From: an uncultured Sphingomonadaceae bacterium
GTDB taxonomy: Bacteria > Pseudomonadota > Alphaproteobacteria > Sphingomonadales > Sphingomonadaceae
NCBI GenBank assembly: GCA_937873035.1
Contig: CALMVA010000030.1
Coordinates: forward strand, 1-45,978
Length of the DNA: 45,978 bases
Direction: 5' to 3'
The notes under the pieces were generated by a model that searched no databases, was not told the origin of the DNA, and worked only from the letters and a program-made list of their open reading frames with translations. Positions within the stretch are counted from its first letter, which is position 1. Every line of letters starts with the position of its first letter. Made by a program: the position numbers and the translations under genes. Positions 8,698 to 17,692 of the stretch are shown here, in pieces.

Positions 8698-10380
8698 ATG
8701 ACATTCACCCGCTGGCTCATGGCCGCCACGATGATGGTGGCCACTCCGGCTCTGGCCCAGACCAGGGCACCCGAAACCAAGCCTCCCCGGTTGGTGGTTG
8801 CCATTTCGGTTGACCAGTTTTCGAGCGATCTCTTTGCGGAATGGCGCGGCAAGTTTTCTGGCGGGATGAAGCGGATGACGCAAGGCGTTGTCTTTCCCGG
8901 CGGCTATCAGAGCCACGCCGCGACCGAAACCTGCCCCGGTCATTCGACCATTCTTTCCGGCGTTCATCCGGGCCGCGCGGGCATTGCCGCGAATGACTGG
9001 TTCGGGATGCGCGGTGACAAGTTCGATGAAATCTACTGCGTCGAAGATGAGGATGTCGCGGGCTCGACGCACGATAATTATGTCGTTTCATTGAAGCATC
9101 TGAGCGAGGATTGGCAAACGCTGGGCGATCGCATGAAGGCGGCGTTCGGCGCGCGCACCCGCGTTTTTGCGGTGTCTGGCAAGGATCGTGGCGCAACCTT
9201 GATGGCGGGCCGCCGTGCAGACCAGACCTGGTGGTATGACTGGCGCGCCAAGGGCTTCACGACCTATGACAAGGCCGACCGCGCAAATGTGGAAAGCGCC
9301 ATCCCCGCGTTGAGGGCGGTCAATGCCCGCATCGCGCAATGGATCGCCAAGCCGACGCCAGTGCCTGCGCTTCCCATGCAATGTGCGGGCAGCGTTGATC
9401 CCGTCAATGTCGGTAAATCGGTGATCGGCGATGGCGCGGAAAATGCGCCGCGCACCGACAAATGGCAGAACACCGCCAGAGATTTTCGCGCCAGCCGCGC
9501 GATTGACGTGGCGACGCTCGATCTTGCTGAAAGCATGGTGCAGGCCAACCGTCTGGGGCGCGGCGAGGGCACCGATGTGCTTGCCATCAGCCTTTCAGCG
9601 ACGGACTATATCGGCCACACTTATGGCACTGAAGGCCCCGAAATGTGCGGCCAGATGGTGTCGCTCGATGCGCGGCTGGGCCGGTTCTTCGCGGCGCTTG
9701 ATCGCCAGAAGATTGATTATGTCGTCGCACTCACGGCGGACCATGGCGGCTTTGATGCACCTGAGCGGCATGATCGTCGCGCCTATCCGGCGGCCGAGCG
9801 CGTGACGACCAGCCTTGCAGCACCCGTGCTGTCGGCCATGCTTGCGCGTCAGTTTGGCTGGCAGGGCACGCTGATTGAAAACCGCGCCATCGGCGGGGAC
9901 TATTGGTTTACCCCCGCTGTGCCCGGCAATCGCCGCATCGAGGCGGCTGCATGGCTCAAGGCGACCGTCGAGCAGAAGTTCCCCGGCCAATATGCGGCGG
10001 TCTTCACCAAGGCGGAAATCTCCGAAATACCGGTGCCCACGGGTGATCCTTCGGTCTGGACGCTGGCACAGCGGGTGCGCGCCTCTTTCGTGCCGGATCG
10101 CTCAGGCGACATCTTCATTGCGCTGCCCCATGCCATCATGCCCATTCCGGCGGGCATTGTCGGCTATGTCGCAACGCATGGCAGCGTGTGGGATTATGAT
10201 CGCCGCGTGCCGATCCTCTTCTGGCGCAAGGGCATGGTGCCGTTTGAACAGCCCTTCGACGTTGAAACGACGGATATTCTGCCGACGCTGGCAAGCCTTG
10301 TCGGTCTGTCGGTTGATCCGGCAAGCGTTGACGGGCGCTGCCTTGATCTGGATGCGGGTGCCGCCAGCACCTGCAAATAG
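8698..10380 (+). CDS. PhoK-like secreted alkaline phosphatase
   Basis: A periplasmic or secreted zinc-dependent phosphomonoesterase of the type I phosphodiesterase/PafA-PhoK group, 560 residues, close to the length known for Sphingomonas PhoK. The signal peptide ends near ATPALA-QT (residue 20). The first metal ligand is D39 in VVAISVDQF. The nucleophile is probably T78 in ETCPGHSTILSG. The later ligands are in SATDYIGHTYG and LTADHGGFD, and a late His in YVATHGSVWDYD. AGGAG nine bases upstream supports the start. No convincing Pho box was seen in the 50-base gap to the divergent dsbD-type gene, so phosphate control cannot be claimed. The natural substrate range is inferred from the family only. 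Confidence 0.9.
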   Translation: MTFTRWLMAATMMVATPALAQTRAPETKPPRLVVAISVDQFSSDLFAEWRGKFSGGMKRMTQGVVFPGGYQSHAATETCPGHSTILSGVHPGRAGIAANDWFGMRGDKFDEIYCVEDEDVAGSTHDNYVVSLKHLSEDWQTLGDRMKAAFGARTRVFAVSGKDRGATLMAGRRADQTWWYDWRAKGFTTYDKADRANVESAIPALRAVNARIAQWIAKPTPVPALPMQCAGSVDPVNVGKSVIGDGAENAPRTDKWQNTARDFRASRAIDVATLDLAESMVQANRLGRGEGTDVLAISLSATDYIGHTYGTEGPEMCGQMVSLDARLGRFFAALDRQKIDYVVALTADHGGFDAPERHDRRAYPAAERVTTSLAAPVLSAMLARQFGWQGTLIENRAIGGDYWFTPAVPGNRRIEAAAWLKATVEQKFPGQYAAVFTKAEISEIPVPTGDPSVWTLAQRVRASFVPDRSGDIFIALPHAIMPIPAGIVGYVATHGSVWDYDRRVPILFWRKGMVPFEQPFDVETTDILPTLASLVGLSVDPASVDGRCLDLDAGAASTCK

Positions 10381-10413
10381 GCCCTGTGCCCGTCCTTGTG
10401 TTGAGATCGCGCG

Positions 10414-11346
10414 TCAGCGCTCGTCATAGGGCTTGAGGCCAGCGCCGAGCTGGTTGGCCGAAAGGCGCAGCACATCGCGTGTCCAGTTGGCGACAAAGGT
10501 TGAGCGGCGGTCGATACCCGGCGCAATCTCGGCGCGGTTGGCGGTGATCGAAAGCCCGTCTGACGGGTGGTTGATCGTCTCCGCGCCGACCGCGATGAAG
10601 GCAGAGTAATTCTCCTTGGAGCGGCCCTGCACGAAGATGTTGCGCGTAATTGTGCCAACCGAGCCTGCGGGCAGGTCGATCATGTAATTGGTGTTCGCGC
10701 CGCGCGTATCGTCAAAGCTGCTGTCGCTGATGTCAGCCTGTGCAGCCCTGCTCTTCACATAATGGCCGCCCGTGCCCTGCTCAAAGCGCGTGCGGGTGAC
10801 GATGAGGCGACCGTAATTGCCGATATAGATGGAGTGTGAGCACATTCCGTCCGGGCAGCCACCCAGTCCTGAAAAGGTGCTGTGGTCAATCGAGATGGTC
10901 GCCGCCGGATCATCATGCGTCAAAATGCCCTGCTCCGAATTGCGGAACACGCTGTCACGCACGGTCAGGTCGCCGCGTTCGAGCCGGATGCCGGAGCCAT
11001 TTCTGTCCGCCACGCGGAAGTTCTGGAAAATAATGCCCTGCACATGGGCCGCACGCCCCCGCAGCACGAGCCCCGCTTTGCCTTCGCAGGCCACGCCATT
11101 GAAAATGACGCTGCCGGGCGTGCGCGCGGTATAGGCGACACGACCTTCTGACTGGACGACACATTCCCGATAGGTGCCCGGTGCAATCGCAATCGTGCCA
11201 TCCCCCGCGCCGATGGCGGCGACGGCATCGGCAAGCCGTGCAAAACCTCGCCCGCTTTCTTCTACAACGAACGGTGTGGTCTGGGTTTGTGCGGGAAACG
11301 GCATCGTGCAAAGGGCAATGGCGACAGAAAAAGGACGAAGCGACAT
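10414..11346 (-). CDS. Secreted right-handed parallel beta-helix protein
   Basis: A 310-residue exported protein. A signal peptide (MSLRPFSVAIALCTMPFPA) is followed by repeated short strands and turns, such as IIFQNFRVADRNGSGIRL, DSVFRNSEQGILTH and DSSFDDTRGANTNYMIDL. These are characteristic of the pectate-lyase-like beta-helix fold (NosD/Beta_helix type). Enzymatic residues could not be assigned, so it may be a polysaccharide-modifying enzyme or a binding protein. The start at 11346 is chosen because GCAGGAG lies six bases upstream and it gives the signal peptide. It is divergent from fnrL across about 170 bases. No complete FNR site was seen in that gap. Confidence 0.78.
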   Translation of the reverse strand: MSLRPFSVAIALCTMPFPAQTQTTPFVVEESGRGFARLADAVAAIGAGDGTIAIAPGTYRECVVQSEGRVAYTARTPGSVIFNGVACEGKAGLVLRGRAAHVQGIIFQNFRVADRNGSGIRLERGDLTVRDSVFRNSEQGILTHDDPAATISIDHSTFSGLGGCPDGMCSHSIYIGNYGRLIVTRTRFEQGTGGHYVKSRAAQADISDSSFDDTRGANTNYMIDLPAGSVGTITRNIFVQGRSKENYSAFIAVGAETINHPSDGLSITANRAEIAPGIDRRSTFVANWTRDVLRLSANQLGAGLKPYDER

Positions 11347-11514
11347 GGCGGCTCCTGCAAGAATTCGCGCCGAACTGACGGATAAATGATGTGCGAGTCG
11401 AGGTCCAATCAGGGTTAACCCCGCGCACAAGCCTGTAAAATTGTTCCCATTCATATGTGTTTTTGATGTTTTTTTGATTGCGCCGACTTCGCGCTTTCCT
11501 GTAGCGGGAGGCTT

Positions 11515-12216
11515 ATGTCCGACTGCGAAGCCTGTCTCGTCCGAAACCGGGCTATATGCTCGGCACTTGCGACGGATGAACTTGAAGCCCTTTCCAAGCT
11601 GGGGCGCAAGCAGATGGTGACGCGCGGCCAGACTTTGGTCTGGGAAGGGGATGAGGCGCTCGTCGTCGCCAATGTCATTCAAGGCGTTTTGAAGCTGTCC
11701 GTATCTACAGCGGATGGGCGCGAGCAGATTGTGGGCGTCGTTTTTCCGTCAGATTTCATCGGTCGCCCGTTCGGTAAGGAAAGCCCTTATGGCGTGACCG
11801 CGCTGACCGACGCTGAAGTCTGCATCTTCACGCGCTCCGCCTTTGATGGTTTCGCCAAGGATCACCCCGACCTCCAGCACAAATTGCTGCAACGCACGCT
11901 CGATGAGCTGGATCGCGCACGGCAATGGATGATGCTGCTTGGCCGCAAGACAGCAAGCGAACGCATTGCGACGCTGCTTCTTGAGGTTTCCAATCGCCTT
12001 GGCAGCGCAGGCTGCTCGGCGATCAAGCCATTTCTCGACGAATTTGAGTTGCCAATGGACAGGCAGCAGATGGGGGATGTTCTTGGACTCACCATCGAAA
12101 CGGTCAGTCGCCAGCTTACCAAGCTGAAGGATGCCGACATGATCGAACTGCCTGACCGTCGGCGTGTGATCATCAAGGATCGCCGCCGACTGGAAAACCT
12201 CGCACTCGCAGCATAG
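11515..12216 (+). CDS. fnrL: Oxygen-sensing Crp/Fnr family regulator FnrL
   Basis: A 233-residue cytosolic transcription factor with an N-terminal cyclic-nucleotide-type sensor domain and a C-terminal helix-turn-helix. Cysteines C4, C7 and C15 (C-x2-C-x7-C) plus C103 in DAEVCIF match the four ligands of an oxygen-labile 4Fe-4S cluster, so it should be active when oxygen is low. The recognition helix reads ETVSRQLTKL, with the E--SR pattern that contacts TTGA half sites. Its gene lies directly upstream of the cbb3 oxidase operon, whose promoter holds a perfect FNR site five bases after this stop codon. That makes it the probable activator of ccoN and, through the site near 22.18 kb, of hemN and the usp-ompW group. 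Confidence 0.92.
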   Translation: MSDCEACLVRNRAICSALATDELEALSKLGRKQMVTRGQTLVWEGDEALVVANVIQGVLKLSVSTADGREQIVGVVFPSDFIGRPFGKESPYGVTALTDAEVCIFTRSAFDGFAKDHPDLQHKLLQRTLDELDRARQWMMLLGRKTASERIATLLLEVSNRLGSAGCSAIKPFLDEFELPMDRQQMGDVLGLTIETVSRQLTKLKDADMIELPDRRRVIIKDRRRLENLALAA

Positions 12217-12220
12217 GCTT

Positions 12221-12234
12221 TTGACATAGGTCAA
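12221..12234. promoter_or_regulatory. FNR/FixK box upstream of ccoN
   Basis: The sequence TTGACATAGGTCAA is a perfect inverted repeat TTGAC-N4-GTCAA, the FNR/FixK consensus form. Its centre is about 80 bases before the ccoN ATG. An activator bound at about -41.5 would place the transcript start near 12269. The site lies just after the fnrL stop codon. Confidence 0.85.
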
Positions 12235-12307
12235 TGCCGGGCCAACGCCTAGCTGCGAACGGGTGATTAGGGATTTGCCGCATCCAGCGGTGTCTCGGGG
12301 AAAGACC

Positions 12308-13963
12308 ATGGAAGAACTAGTATTACGCGGCGGGGTTTGGTACCTCGTTGCCTTTATTGCGTTCCTCGCAGCGGCAAGCGGCGTGGACACGGCCTTTTCG
12401 GTGCATATGTCGATCTGCACGGTCGCGGCGCTGATTGCGGCTTTTGCCTCAAATCGCGGCTTTGACTTCAAGACCGGGCGTTTCCCGGCGCCAAGTGTGG
12501 CCGCCTTGTCGCGTTATGATGATGATCCGGTTCGCTGGGGCGTCATTGCAACGCTGTTCTGGGGCATGGCGGGCTTTCTCGCCGGATTGTTCATCGCGTT
12601 GCAGCTCGCTTTCCCCGTGCTCAACCTTGGCTTTGAATATACGACCTTCGGGCGGCTGCGTCCGCTGCATACGTCGGCGGTGATCTTTGCCTTTGGCGGC
12701 AACGCGCTCATCGCGACGAGCTTCTATATCGTCCAGCGCACCTGCCGTGCGCGGTTGGCCCTCCCCGGCCTCGCCCGCTTCGTCTTCTGGGGCTACCAGC
12801 TCTTCATCGTGCTCGCTGCCACCGGCTATCTGATGGGCGTGACCGAAGGCAGGGAATATGCCGAGCCTGAATGGTATATCGATCTTTGGCTCACGATTGT
12901 GTGGGTGGCTTACCTCATCGTGTTCGTCGCCACGATCCTGAAGCGCAAGGAACCCCACATCTATGTGGCGAACTGGTTCTTCCTGTCCTTCATCCTGACC
13001 GTTGCGATGCTGCATCTGGTCAACAATCTTTCACTCCCCGTCAGCCTTGTCGGCTCGAAGAGCTATGCCGCCTTTGCAGGTGTGCAGGATGCGCTGACGC
13101 AATGGTGGTATGGCCATAATGCGGTGGGCTTCTTCCTGACCGCAGGCTTCCTTGCCATGATGTATTACTTCGTGCCGAAGCAGGCGGAGCGGCCGGTCTA
13201 TTCCTATCGGCTGTCGATCATCCACTTCTGGTCGCTGATCTTCCTCTACATCTGGGCGGGTCCGCACCATCTGCACTATACCGCGCTGCCAGACTGGGCG
13301 CAGACGCTGGGCATGGTCTTTTCGATCATGCTTTGGATGCCCAGCTGGGGCGGCATGATCAACGGCCTGATGACGCTCAACGGCGCATGGGACAAGATCC
13401 GCACCGATCCCATCATCCGCATGATGGTGATGGCGCTTGCCTTCTACGGTATGTCGACCTTTGAAGGTCCGATGATGTCGGTAAAGGCCGTCAACAGCCT
13501 GTCGCACTATACCGACTGGACGATTGGCCATGTGCACTCTGGCGCGCTTGGCTGGAACGGCATGATTACCTTCGCGTCGCTCTATTATCTCGTCCCGCGC
13601 CTGTGGAGCCGTCCGCGTCTCTATTCGCTGCGCATGGTCAACTGGCACTTCTGGCTCGCCACCATCGGCATCGTTTTCTACGCCGCGTCGATGTGGGTTG
13701 CCGGCATCATGCAGGGCCTGATGTGGCGTGAATATGGGGCAGACGGCTTCCTCGTCTACGCGTTCAGCGAAACCGTGGCCGCCATGCACCCCATGTATAT
13801 CATCCGTGCAGCGGGTGGCGCGCTTTACCTCTCTGGTGCCGTCATCATGGTCTATAACGTCTGGATGACGATTGCCGGCAAGGTCCGCGCGGAAGCGCCG
13901 ATGACCGAAACCCCCTACAACCCGGAAGCTGACCGTCCCGCGGTCGCTGTGCCCGCCGAATAA
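12308..13963 (+). CDS. ccoN: cbb3-type cytochrome c oxidase subunit I
   Basis: The catalytic membrane subunit of the high-affinity cbb3 oxidase, about 551 residues with some twelve helices. It reduces O2 to water at the heme b3-CuB centre and pumps protons. Visible ligands are H121 in [14 protein letters not shown] (low-spin heme), H270 in [10 protein letters not shown] and H320-H321 in [11 protein letters not shown] (CuB), and H408/H410 in [14 protein letters not shown] (hemes b3 and b). The ATG at 12308 is chosen because GGGGAAAG stands just upstream and the protein then begins with a normal short tail before the first helix; an open upstream ATG at 12263 is less likely. It opens the ccoNOQP-GHIS unit under the FNR box. 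Confidence 0.96.
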   Translation: MEELVLRGGVWYLVAFIAFLAAASGVDTAFSVHMSICTVAALIAAFASNRGFDFKTGRFPAPSVAALSRYDDDPVRWGVIATLFWGMAGFLAGLFIALQLAFPVLNLGFEYTTFGRLRPLHTSAVIFAFGGNALIATSFYIVQRTCRARLALPGLARFVFWGYQLFIVLAATGYLMGVTEGREYAEPEWYIDLWLTIVWVAYLIVFVATILKRKEPHIYVANWFFLSFILTVAMLHLVNNLSLPVSLVGSKSYAAFAGVQDALTQWWYGHNAVGFFLTAGFLAMMYYFVPKQAERPVYSYRLSIIHFWSLIFLYIWAGPHHLHYTALPDWAQTLGMVFSIMLWMPSWGGMINGLMTLNGAWDKIRTDPIIRMMVMALAFYGMSTFEGPMMSVKAVNSLSHYTDWTIGHVHSGALGWNGMITFASLYYLVPRLWSRPRLYSLRMVNWHFWLATIGIVFYAASMWVAGIMQGLMWREYGADGFLVYAFSETVAAMHPMYIIRAAGGALYLSGAVIMVYNVWMTIAGKVRAEAPMTETPYNPEADRPAVAVPAE

Positions 13964-13975
13964 GGAGCGACCAAC

Positions 13976-14710
13976 ATGGCAATCAAGGCACTCGACCACG
14001 GCAAGCTTGAGCGTAACGTTGGCCTGCTTGGTCTGCTCGCGCTCATCACGGTCACCATTGGCGGCATCGTGGAAATCGCGCCGCTCTTCTGGATCGACTC
14101 GACCATCGAGAAGGTGAAGGGCGTTCGGCCCTACACCCCGCTCGAACTGGCAGGTCGCAACATCTACATCCGCGAAGGCTGCTATGTCTGCCACAGCCAG
14201 ATGATCCGTCCGTTCCGCGATGAAGTGGAGCGCTATGGCCATTACAGCCTGGCGGCGGAATCGATGTACGACCATCCGTTCCAATGGGGTTCCAAGCGCA
14301 CCGGACCCGATCTCGCCCGCGTTGGCGGCCGTTATTCGGATCAGTGGCATCGCGAGCACCTGAAGGACCCGCGCTCCGTGGTGCCTGAATCGATCATGCC
14401 GCCCTACGCCTTTTTGGCTGAAAAGGACCTGAAGGCCGGCGACATGACCGAGCATCTCAAGACGCTGTCTGCCGTTGGTGTTCCCTATACCAAGAAGGAC
14501 ATCGAGCAGGCGAACGCCGATCTTGCCGCTCAGGCCGATCCTGATGCGGATGCCGGAGATATGCTCAAGCGTTACCCCAAGGCGCAGGTGCGCGACTATG
14601 ATGGTGATCCCACACGGCTCACCGAAATGGACGCTCTGATCGCCTATCTGCAGATGCTGGGCACGCTGGTCGATTTCAAGGCCGCCGAAGCCCAGGAGCA
14701 GTCAAAATGA
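13976..14710 (+). CDS. ccoO: cbb3-type cytochrome c oxidase subunit II (mono-heme cytochrome c)
   Basis: A membrane-anchored cytochrome c subunit of 244 residues. One N-terminal helix ([18 protein letters not shown]) is followed by a periplasmic domain with a single heme c site CYVCH at residues 69-73. The axial Met is probably in ESIMPPYAF. It passes electrons from CcoP to the CcoN hemes. AAGGAG upstream supports the ATG at 13976. The stop overlaps the ccoQ start as ATGA. Confidence 0.96.
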   Translation: MAIKALDHGKLERNVGLLGLLALITVTIGGIVEIAPLFWIDSTIEKVKGVRPYTPLELAGRNIYIREGCYVCHSQMIRPFRDEVERYGHYSLAAESMYDHPFQWGSKRTGPDLARVGGRYSDQWHREHLKDPRSVVPESIMPPYAFLAEKDLKAGDMTEHLKTLSAVGVPYTKKDIEQANADLAAQADPDADAGDMLKRYPKAQVRDYDGDPTRLTEMDALIAYLQMLGTLVDFKAAEAQEQSK

Positions 14711-14868
14711 CGACCTATGATGCGATCCGCCATTTCGCGGACAGCTGGGGTCTGGTGTTTATGGGCGTGCTCTTTGTCGCCTTTGCGGGTTGGGCGTTTC
14801 GGCCCGGCTCCAAGGAAGTCAGTGCAGAAGTCGCCAACATGATCTTCAAGGACGATGACAATGACTAA
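14707..14868 (+). CDS. ccoQ: cbb3 oxidase small subunit CcoQ
   Basis: A 53-residue protein with one membrane helix ([19 protein letters not shown]) and a charged C-terminal tail ending in DDDND. CcoQ stabilises the oxidase and helps CcoP associate in other bacteria. Size, topology and position between ccoO and ccoP are diagnostic even though sequence conservation is low. Its start overlaps the ccoO stop (ATGA) and its 3' end overlaps the beginning of ccoP. Confidence 0.9.
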   Translation: MTTYDAIRHFADSWGLVFMGVLFVAFAGWAFRPGSKEVSAEVANMIFKDDDND

Positions 14869-15790
14869 TAACGTCAAGGAAACCGGATCTCGCGTTGACG
14901 AGCCCACCGGCACCGCATTTGTCGGCCATGAATGGGACGGCATTGAAGAGCTCAATACGCCGCTTCCGCGCTGGTGGCTGCTGACCTTTTATGCCTGCGT
15001 CATCTGGGCGCTTGGCTATACGGTCGTCTATCCCGCCTGGCCGATGATTAACTCGGCGACGCAGGGACTATGGGGCTGGTCGAGCCACGGTCAGCTTGCG
15101 CAGGACATCAAGTCGCAGACGGCCAAGCGCGCGCCGATCATCGCGGCAATCGGCGCAACGCCGATCGATCAGCTTGCAGCCAAGCCGGAGCTGATGAACG
15201 CCGCCATCGAAGGCGGCAAGGCGGCTTTCAAGGTCAACTGTGTGCAGTGCCATGGTTCGGGTGCGGCTGGCTCAAAGGGCTATCCCAACCTCAACGACGA
15301 TGACTGGCTGTGGGGTGGTGATCTGACCGCAATCCACTACACGATCGAAAACGGAGTTCGGAACCCCGATCACGCGCAGACGCGCCAGTCGCAGATGCCC
15401 GCTTTTGATGGTGTGCTGACCCCGGCTGAAATTTCAGCGGTGGTGGCGCACGTGCGCGCGATTTCGGGCCAGCGCAAGGCCGATGGCCTGTCGCAACAGG
15501 GTGCGGCATTGTTCGCAAATAACTGCGCCGTGTGCCATGGTGCCGATGGCAAGGGCGGTCGTCAGGTTGGCGCGCCTAACCTGACAGATGGTATTTGGCT
15601 CTATGGTGGCGACACCGAAACGATTACAGAAACTGTTCGTAAAAGCCGACAGGGCGTGATGCCGCGTTGGGGCCACAAGCTCGACGCAGCGACGATAAAT
15701 ATGCTCGCGGCTTATGTTCATTCGCTGGGCGGAGGAGAGGCGACCCAGGCACCTCAGGAGGTCGCAGCTTCAAATGTCGAGCGCAAGTGA
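14861..15790 (+). CDS. ccoP: cbb3-type cytochrome c oxidase subunit III (di-heme cytochrome c)
   Basis: A di-heme cytochrome c subunit, about 309 residues. After the N-terminal segment a helix (WWLLTFYACVIWALGYTVVYPAW) anchors it. Two heme c domains follow, with CVQCH and CAVCH. It receives electrons from soluble cytochrome c or the bc1 complex and passes them to CcoO. I favour the ATG at 14861, with AAGGA eight bases upstream; an in-frame ATG at 14855 is too close to that ribosome site. The start overlaps ccoQ by eight bases. Confidence 0.95.
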   Translation: MTNNVKETGSRVDEPTGTAFVGHEWDGIEELNTPLPRWWLLTFYACVIWALGYTVVYPAWPMINSATQGLWGWSSHGQLAQDIKSQTAKRAPIIAAIGATPIDQLAAKPELMNAAIEGGKAAFKVNCVQCHGSGAAGSKGYPNLNDDDWLWGGDLTAIHYTIENGVRNPDHAQTRQSQMPAFDGVLTPAEISAVVAHVRAISGQRKADGLSQQGAALFANNCAVCHGADGKGGRQVGAPNLTDGIWLYGGDTETITETVRKSRQGVMPRWGHKLDAATINMLAAYVHSLGGGEATQAPQEVAASNVERK

Positions 15791-17237
15791 TCTAGAGAGC
15801 AACCAGTCTCTCTACGCCAAACGGAAGGCCGTCTACCCCAAGGCGGTGGACGGCTTCTTCCGCCGCCTCAAATGGGCAATCATGGTCGTCACACTGGCGA
15901 TCTATTATGTGACGCCGTGGTTGCGCTGGGATCGTGGGGCCTATGCCCCCGATCAGGCGGTTCTCGTCGATCTGGCACATCGCCGCTTCTATATGTTCTC
16001 GATCGAAATCTGGCCGCATGAGTTTTACTATGTGGCCGGGCTTCTCGTCATGGCGGGGATCGGGCTGTTCCTCGTGACATCGGCGGTCGGCCGCGCATGG
16101 TGCGGCTATGCCTGCCCGCAAACGGTGTGGACCGATCTCTTCCAGCACGTTGAACGCTGGATCGATGGGGATCGTAATGCCCAGATCCGTCTCGACAAGG
16201 CGCCCTGGGGCGTTGAAAAGATCGCCAAGCGCCTGTTCAAATGGGCGGTGTGGCTGCTCATTGCGGTGACGACAGGCGGGGCGTGGATTTTCTACTTTGC
16301 CGATGCGCCGACGCTGGCGCGCGAGTTCTTGATGGGCGATGCGCCGGCGGTCGCTTATTCGACGGTTGGCGTGCTGACTGCCACAACCTTCATTTTCGGC
16401 GGCTTCATGCGCGAGCAGGTGTGCATTTATATGTGCCCGTGGCCGCGTATCCAGACGGCGATGCTCGACGAAAAGTCGATGATCGTCACCTATAAGGACT
16501 GGCGCGGCGAACCGCGCACACGCGGCCTCAAGAAGACCGCCGATACCGGGACGAAAACAGGCGATTGCATTGATTGCTTCCAGTGTGTGTCGGTTTGCCC
16601 AACGGGGATCGACATTCGCGAAGGGCCGCAGATTGGCTGCATCACTTGCGCGCTATGCATCGACGCCTGCGACACTGTGATGGCGCAGATCGGCAAACCG
16701 CGCGGCCTGATCGACTATTGCACGCTCGATGATGCCGCGGTTGAAAAGGCGGGCGGCAAGGCGCAACCACACCTCAAGACGATTTTTCGTCCGCGCACAC
16801 TGGTTTATCTCGGCATCTGGTCGTCCATCGGCTTTGCAATGCTGTTCGCGCTCGGTGCGCGGACGCGGCTTGATCTTAACGTCCAGCATGATCGCAACCC
16901 CGTCTATGTCCAGCTTTCGGACGGCGCGGTGCGCAACAACTACACCGTCAAGGTCCGTAACATGGAAGCGCGTCCGCGCGATGTGGTGCTCAAGATCGGC
17001 GGTCTGCCCGGCGCGGTCGCCTGGACGGCCGATGGCGAGCGCGACGGCGCGACCGACACGGTGAGGGTCACGGCACCTGCCGATAGCGTCCAGAAGGTGC
17101 GTCTGTTTGTGGCGGCGCCGCAAAAAGGCCCGGCGCGTTCAGAGTTTCTGATTTCGGCACACGCCGCATCGGGCAAGGAAAAGGGCGATGAGGATGAGGT
17201 CGTGTTCGAGCGACCGGCAACCGAGGAGGCGGAATGA
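15774..17237 (+). CDS. ccoG: Cytochrome c oxidase accessory ferredoxin-like protein CcoG
   Basis: A membrane iron-sulfur protein of about 487 residues, formerly called RdxA/FixG. It has several helices, a CxxxCP pair in GYACPQTVWTD and in YMCPWPRIQ, and two ferredoxin-type clusters: CIDCFQCVSVCPTGIDIREG and CITCALCIDACD. The C-terminal part after the last helix looks like the periplasmic immunoglobulin-like domain of the family. In Rhodobacter, CcoG acts as a cupric reductase supplying Cu(I) for CuB. The start at 15774 is supported by AGGAGG about 12 bases upstream; it overlaps the ccoP end by 17 bases. Confidence 0.94.
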   Translation: MSSASDLESNQSLYAKRKAVYPKAVDGFFRRLKWAIMVVTLAIYYVTPWLRWDRGAYAPDQAVLVDLAHRRFYMFSIEIWPHEFYYVAGLLVMAGIGLFLVTSAVGRAWCGYACPQTVWTDLFQHVERWIDGDRNAQIRLDKAPWGVEKIAKRLFKWAVWLLIAVTTGGAWIFYFADAPTLAREFLMGDAPAVAYSTVGVLTATTFIFGGFMREQVCIYMCPWPRIQTAMLDEKSMIVTYKDWRGEPRTRGLKKTADTGTKTGDCIDCFQCVSVCPTGIDIREGPQIGCITCALCIDACDTVMAQIGKPRGLIDYCTLDDAAVEKAGGKAQPHLKTIFRPRTLVYLGIWSSIGFAMLFALGARTRLDLNVQHDRNPVYVQLSDGAVRNNYTVKVRNMEARPRDVVLKIGGLPGAVAWTADGERDGATDTVRVTAPADSVQKVRLFVAAPQKGPARSEFLISAHAASGKEKGDEDEVVFERPATEEAE

Positions 17238-17692
17238 TGCAACGCAAGTTCACGGGCTGGCATATGACCGGAATTCTTGTGGCCTTCTTCACCGTGGTCG
17301 TTTCGGTCAACATCGTCATGGCGCGCGCCGCCATCGGCACATTTGGCGGGGCGGTTGTCGAAAACAGCTATGTGGCGAGCCAGAAGTTCAACTCATGGCT
17401 GGATAAGGCAGAGGCGCAAAAGGCGCTGGGCTGGCAGGTGAAAACCGGGCTTTTGCCGGACCGCCGCGTGGCTGTGGATGCCTTTGCCGATGGTCGTGCG
17501 CTGCACGGCCTTGGCATTGGTGCCGTTGTGCGCCACCCCCTTGGCCATGTGCCGGAAACGAAGCTAAGCTTTGTGGCGGCAGGCGACGGGCGTTGGGTCA
17601 GCACCGCGCCGCTGCCACAGGGGCGCTGGACGGTGCATCTTGCCGTCCGCCGAGGCGGCGATGATTATCGCGTGGTTGAAACGCTGCGATGA
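17234..17692 (+). CDS. ccoH: Oxidase assembly protein FixH/CcoH
   Basis: A 152-residue single-span membrane protein: TGWHMTGILVAFFTVVVSVNIVMA followed by a periplasmic beta-rich domain with the FixH-type pattern of conserved Gly/Trp (GWQV near residue 66, WTVHLAV near the end). FixH is required for cbb3 assembly, probably with CcoI in copper delivery. The start overlaps the ccoG stop (ATGA) and the end overlaps ccoI (ATGA), so the assembly genes are translationally coupled. Confidence 0.9.
   Translation: MMQRKFTGWHMTGILVAFFTVVVSVNIVMARAAIGTFGGAVVENSYVASQKFNSWLDKAEAQKALGWQVKTGLLPDRRVAVDAFADGRALHGLGIGAVVRHPLGHVPETKLSFVAAGDGRWVSTAPLPQGRWTVHLAVRRGGDDYRVVETLR

Noticed and set aside
11464..11485. 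TTTTTGATGTTTTTTTGATT upstream of fnrL as an FNR autoregulatory site
   Set aside because: The two TTGAT elements are in direct, not inverted, orientation, so they do not make an FNR box.
13031..14455. A 474-codon open frame antisense to ccoN and ccoO
   Set aside because: It spans two well-defined genes on the other strand and its His/Arg-rich composition is that of reversed coding sequence.
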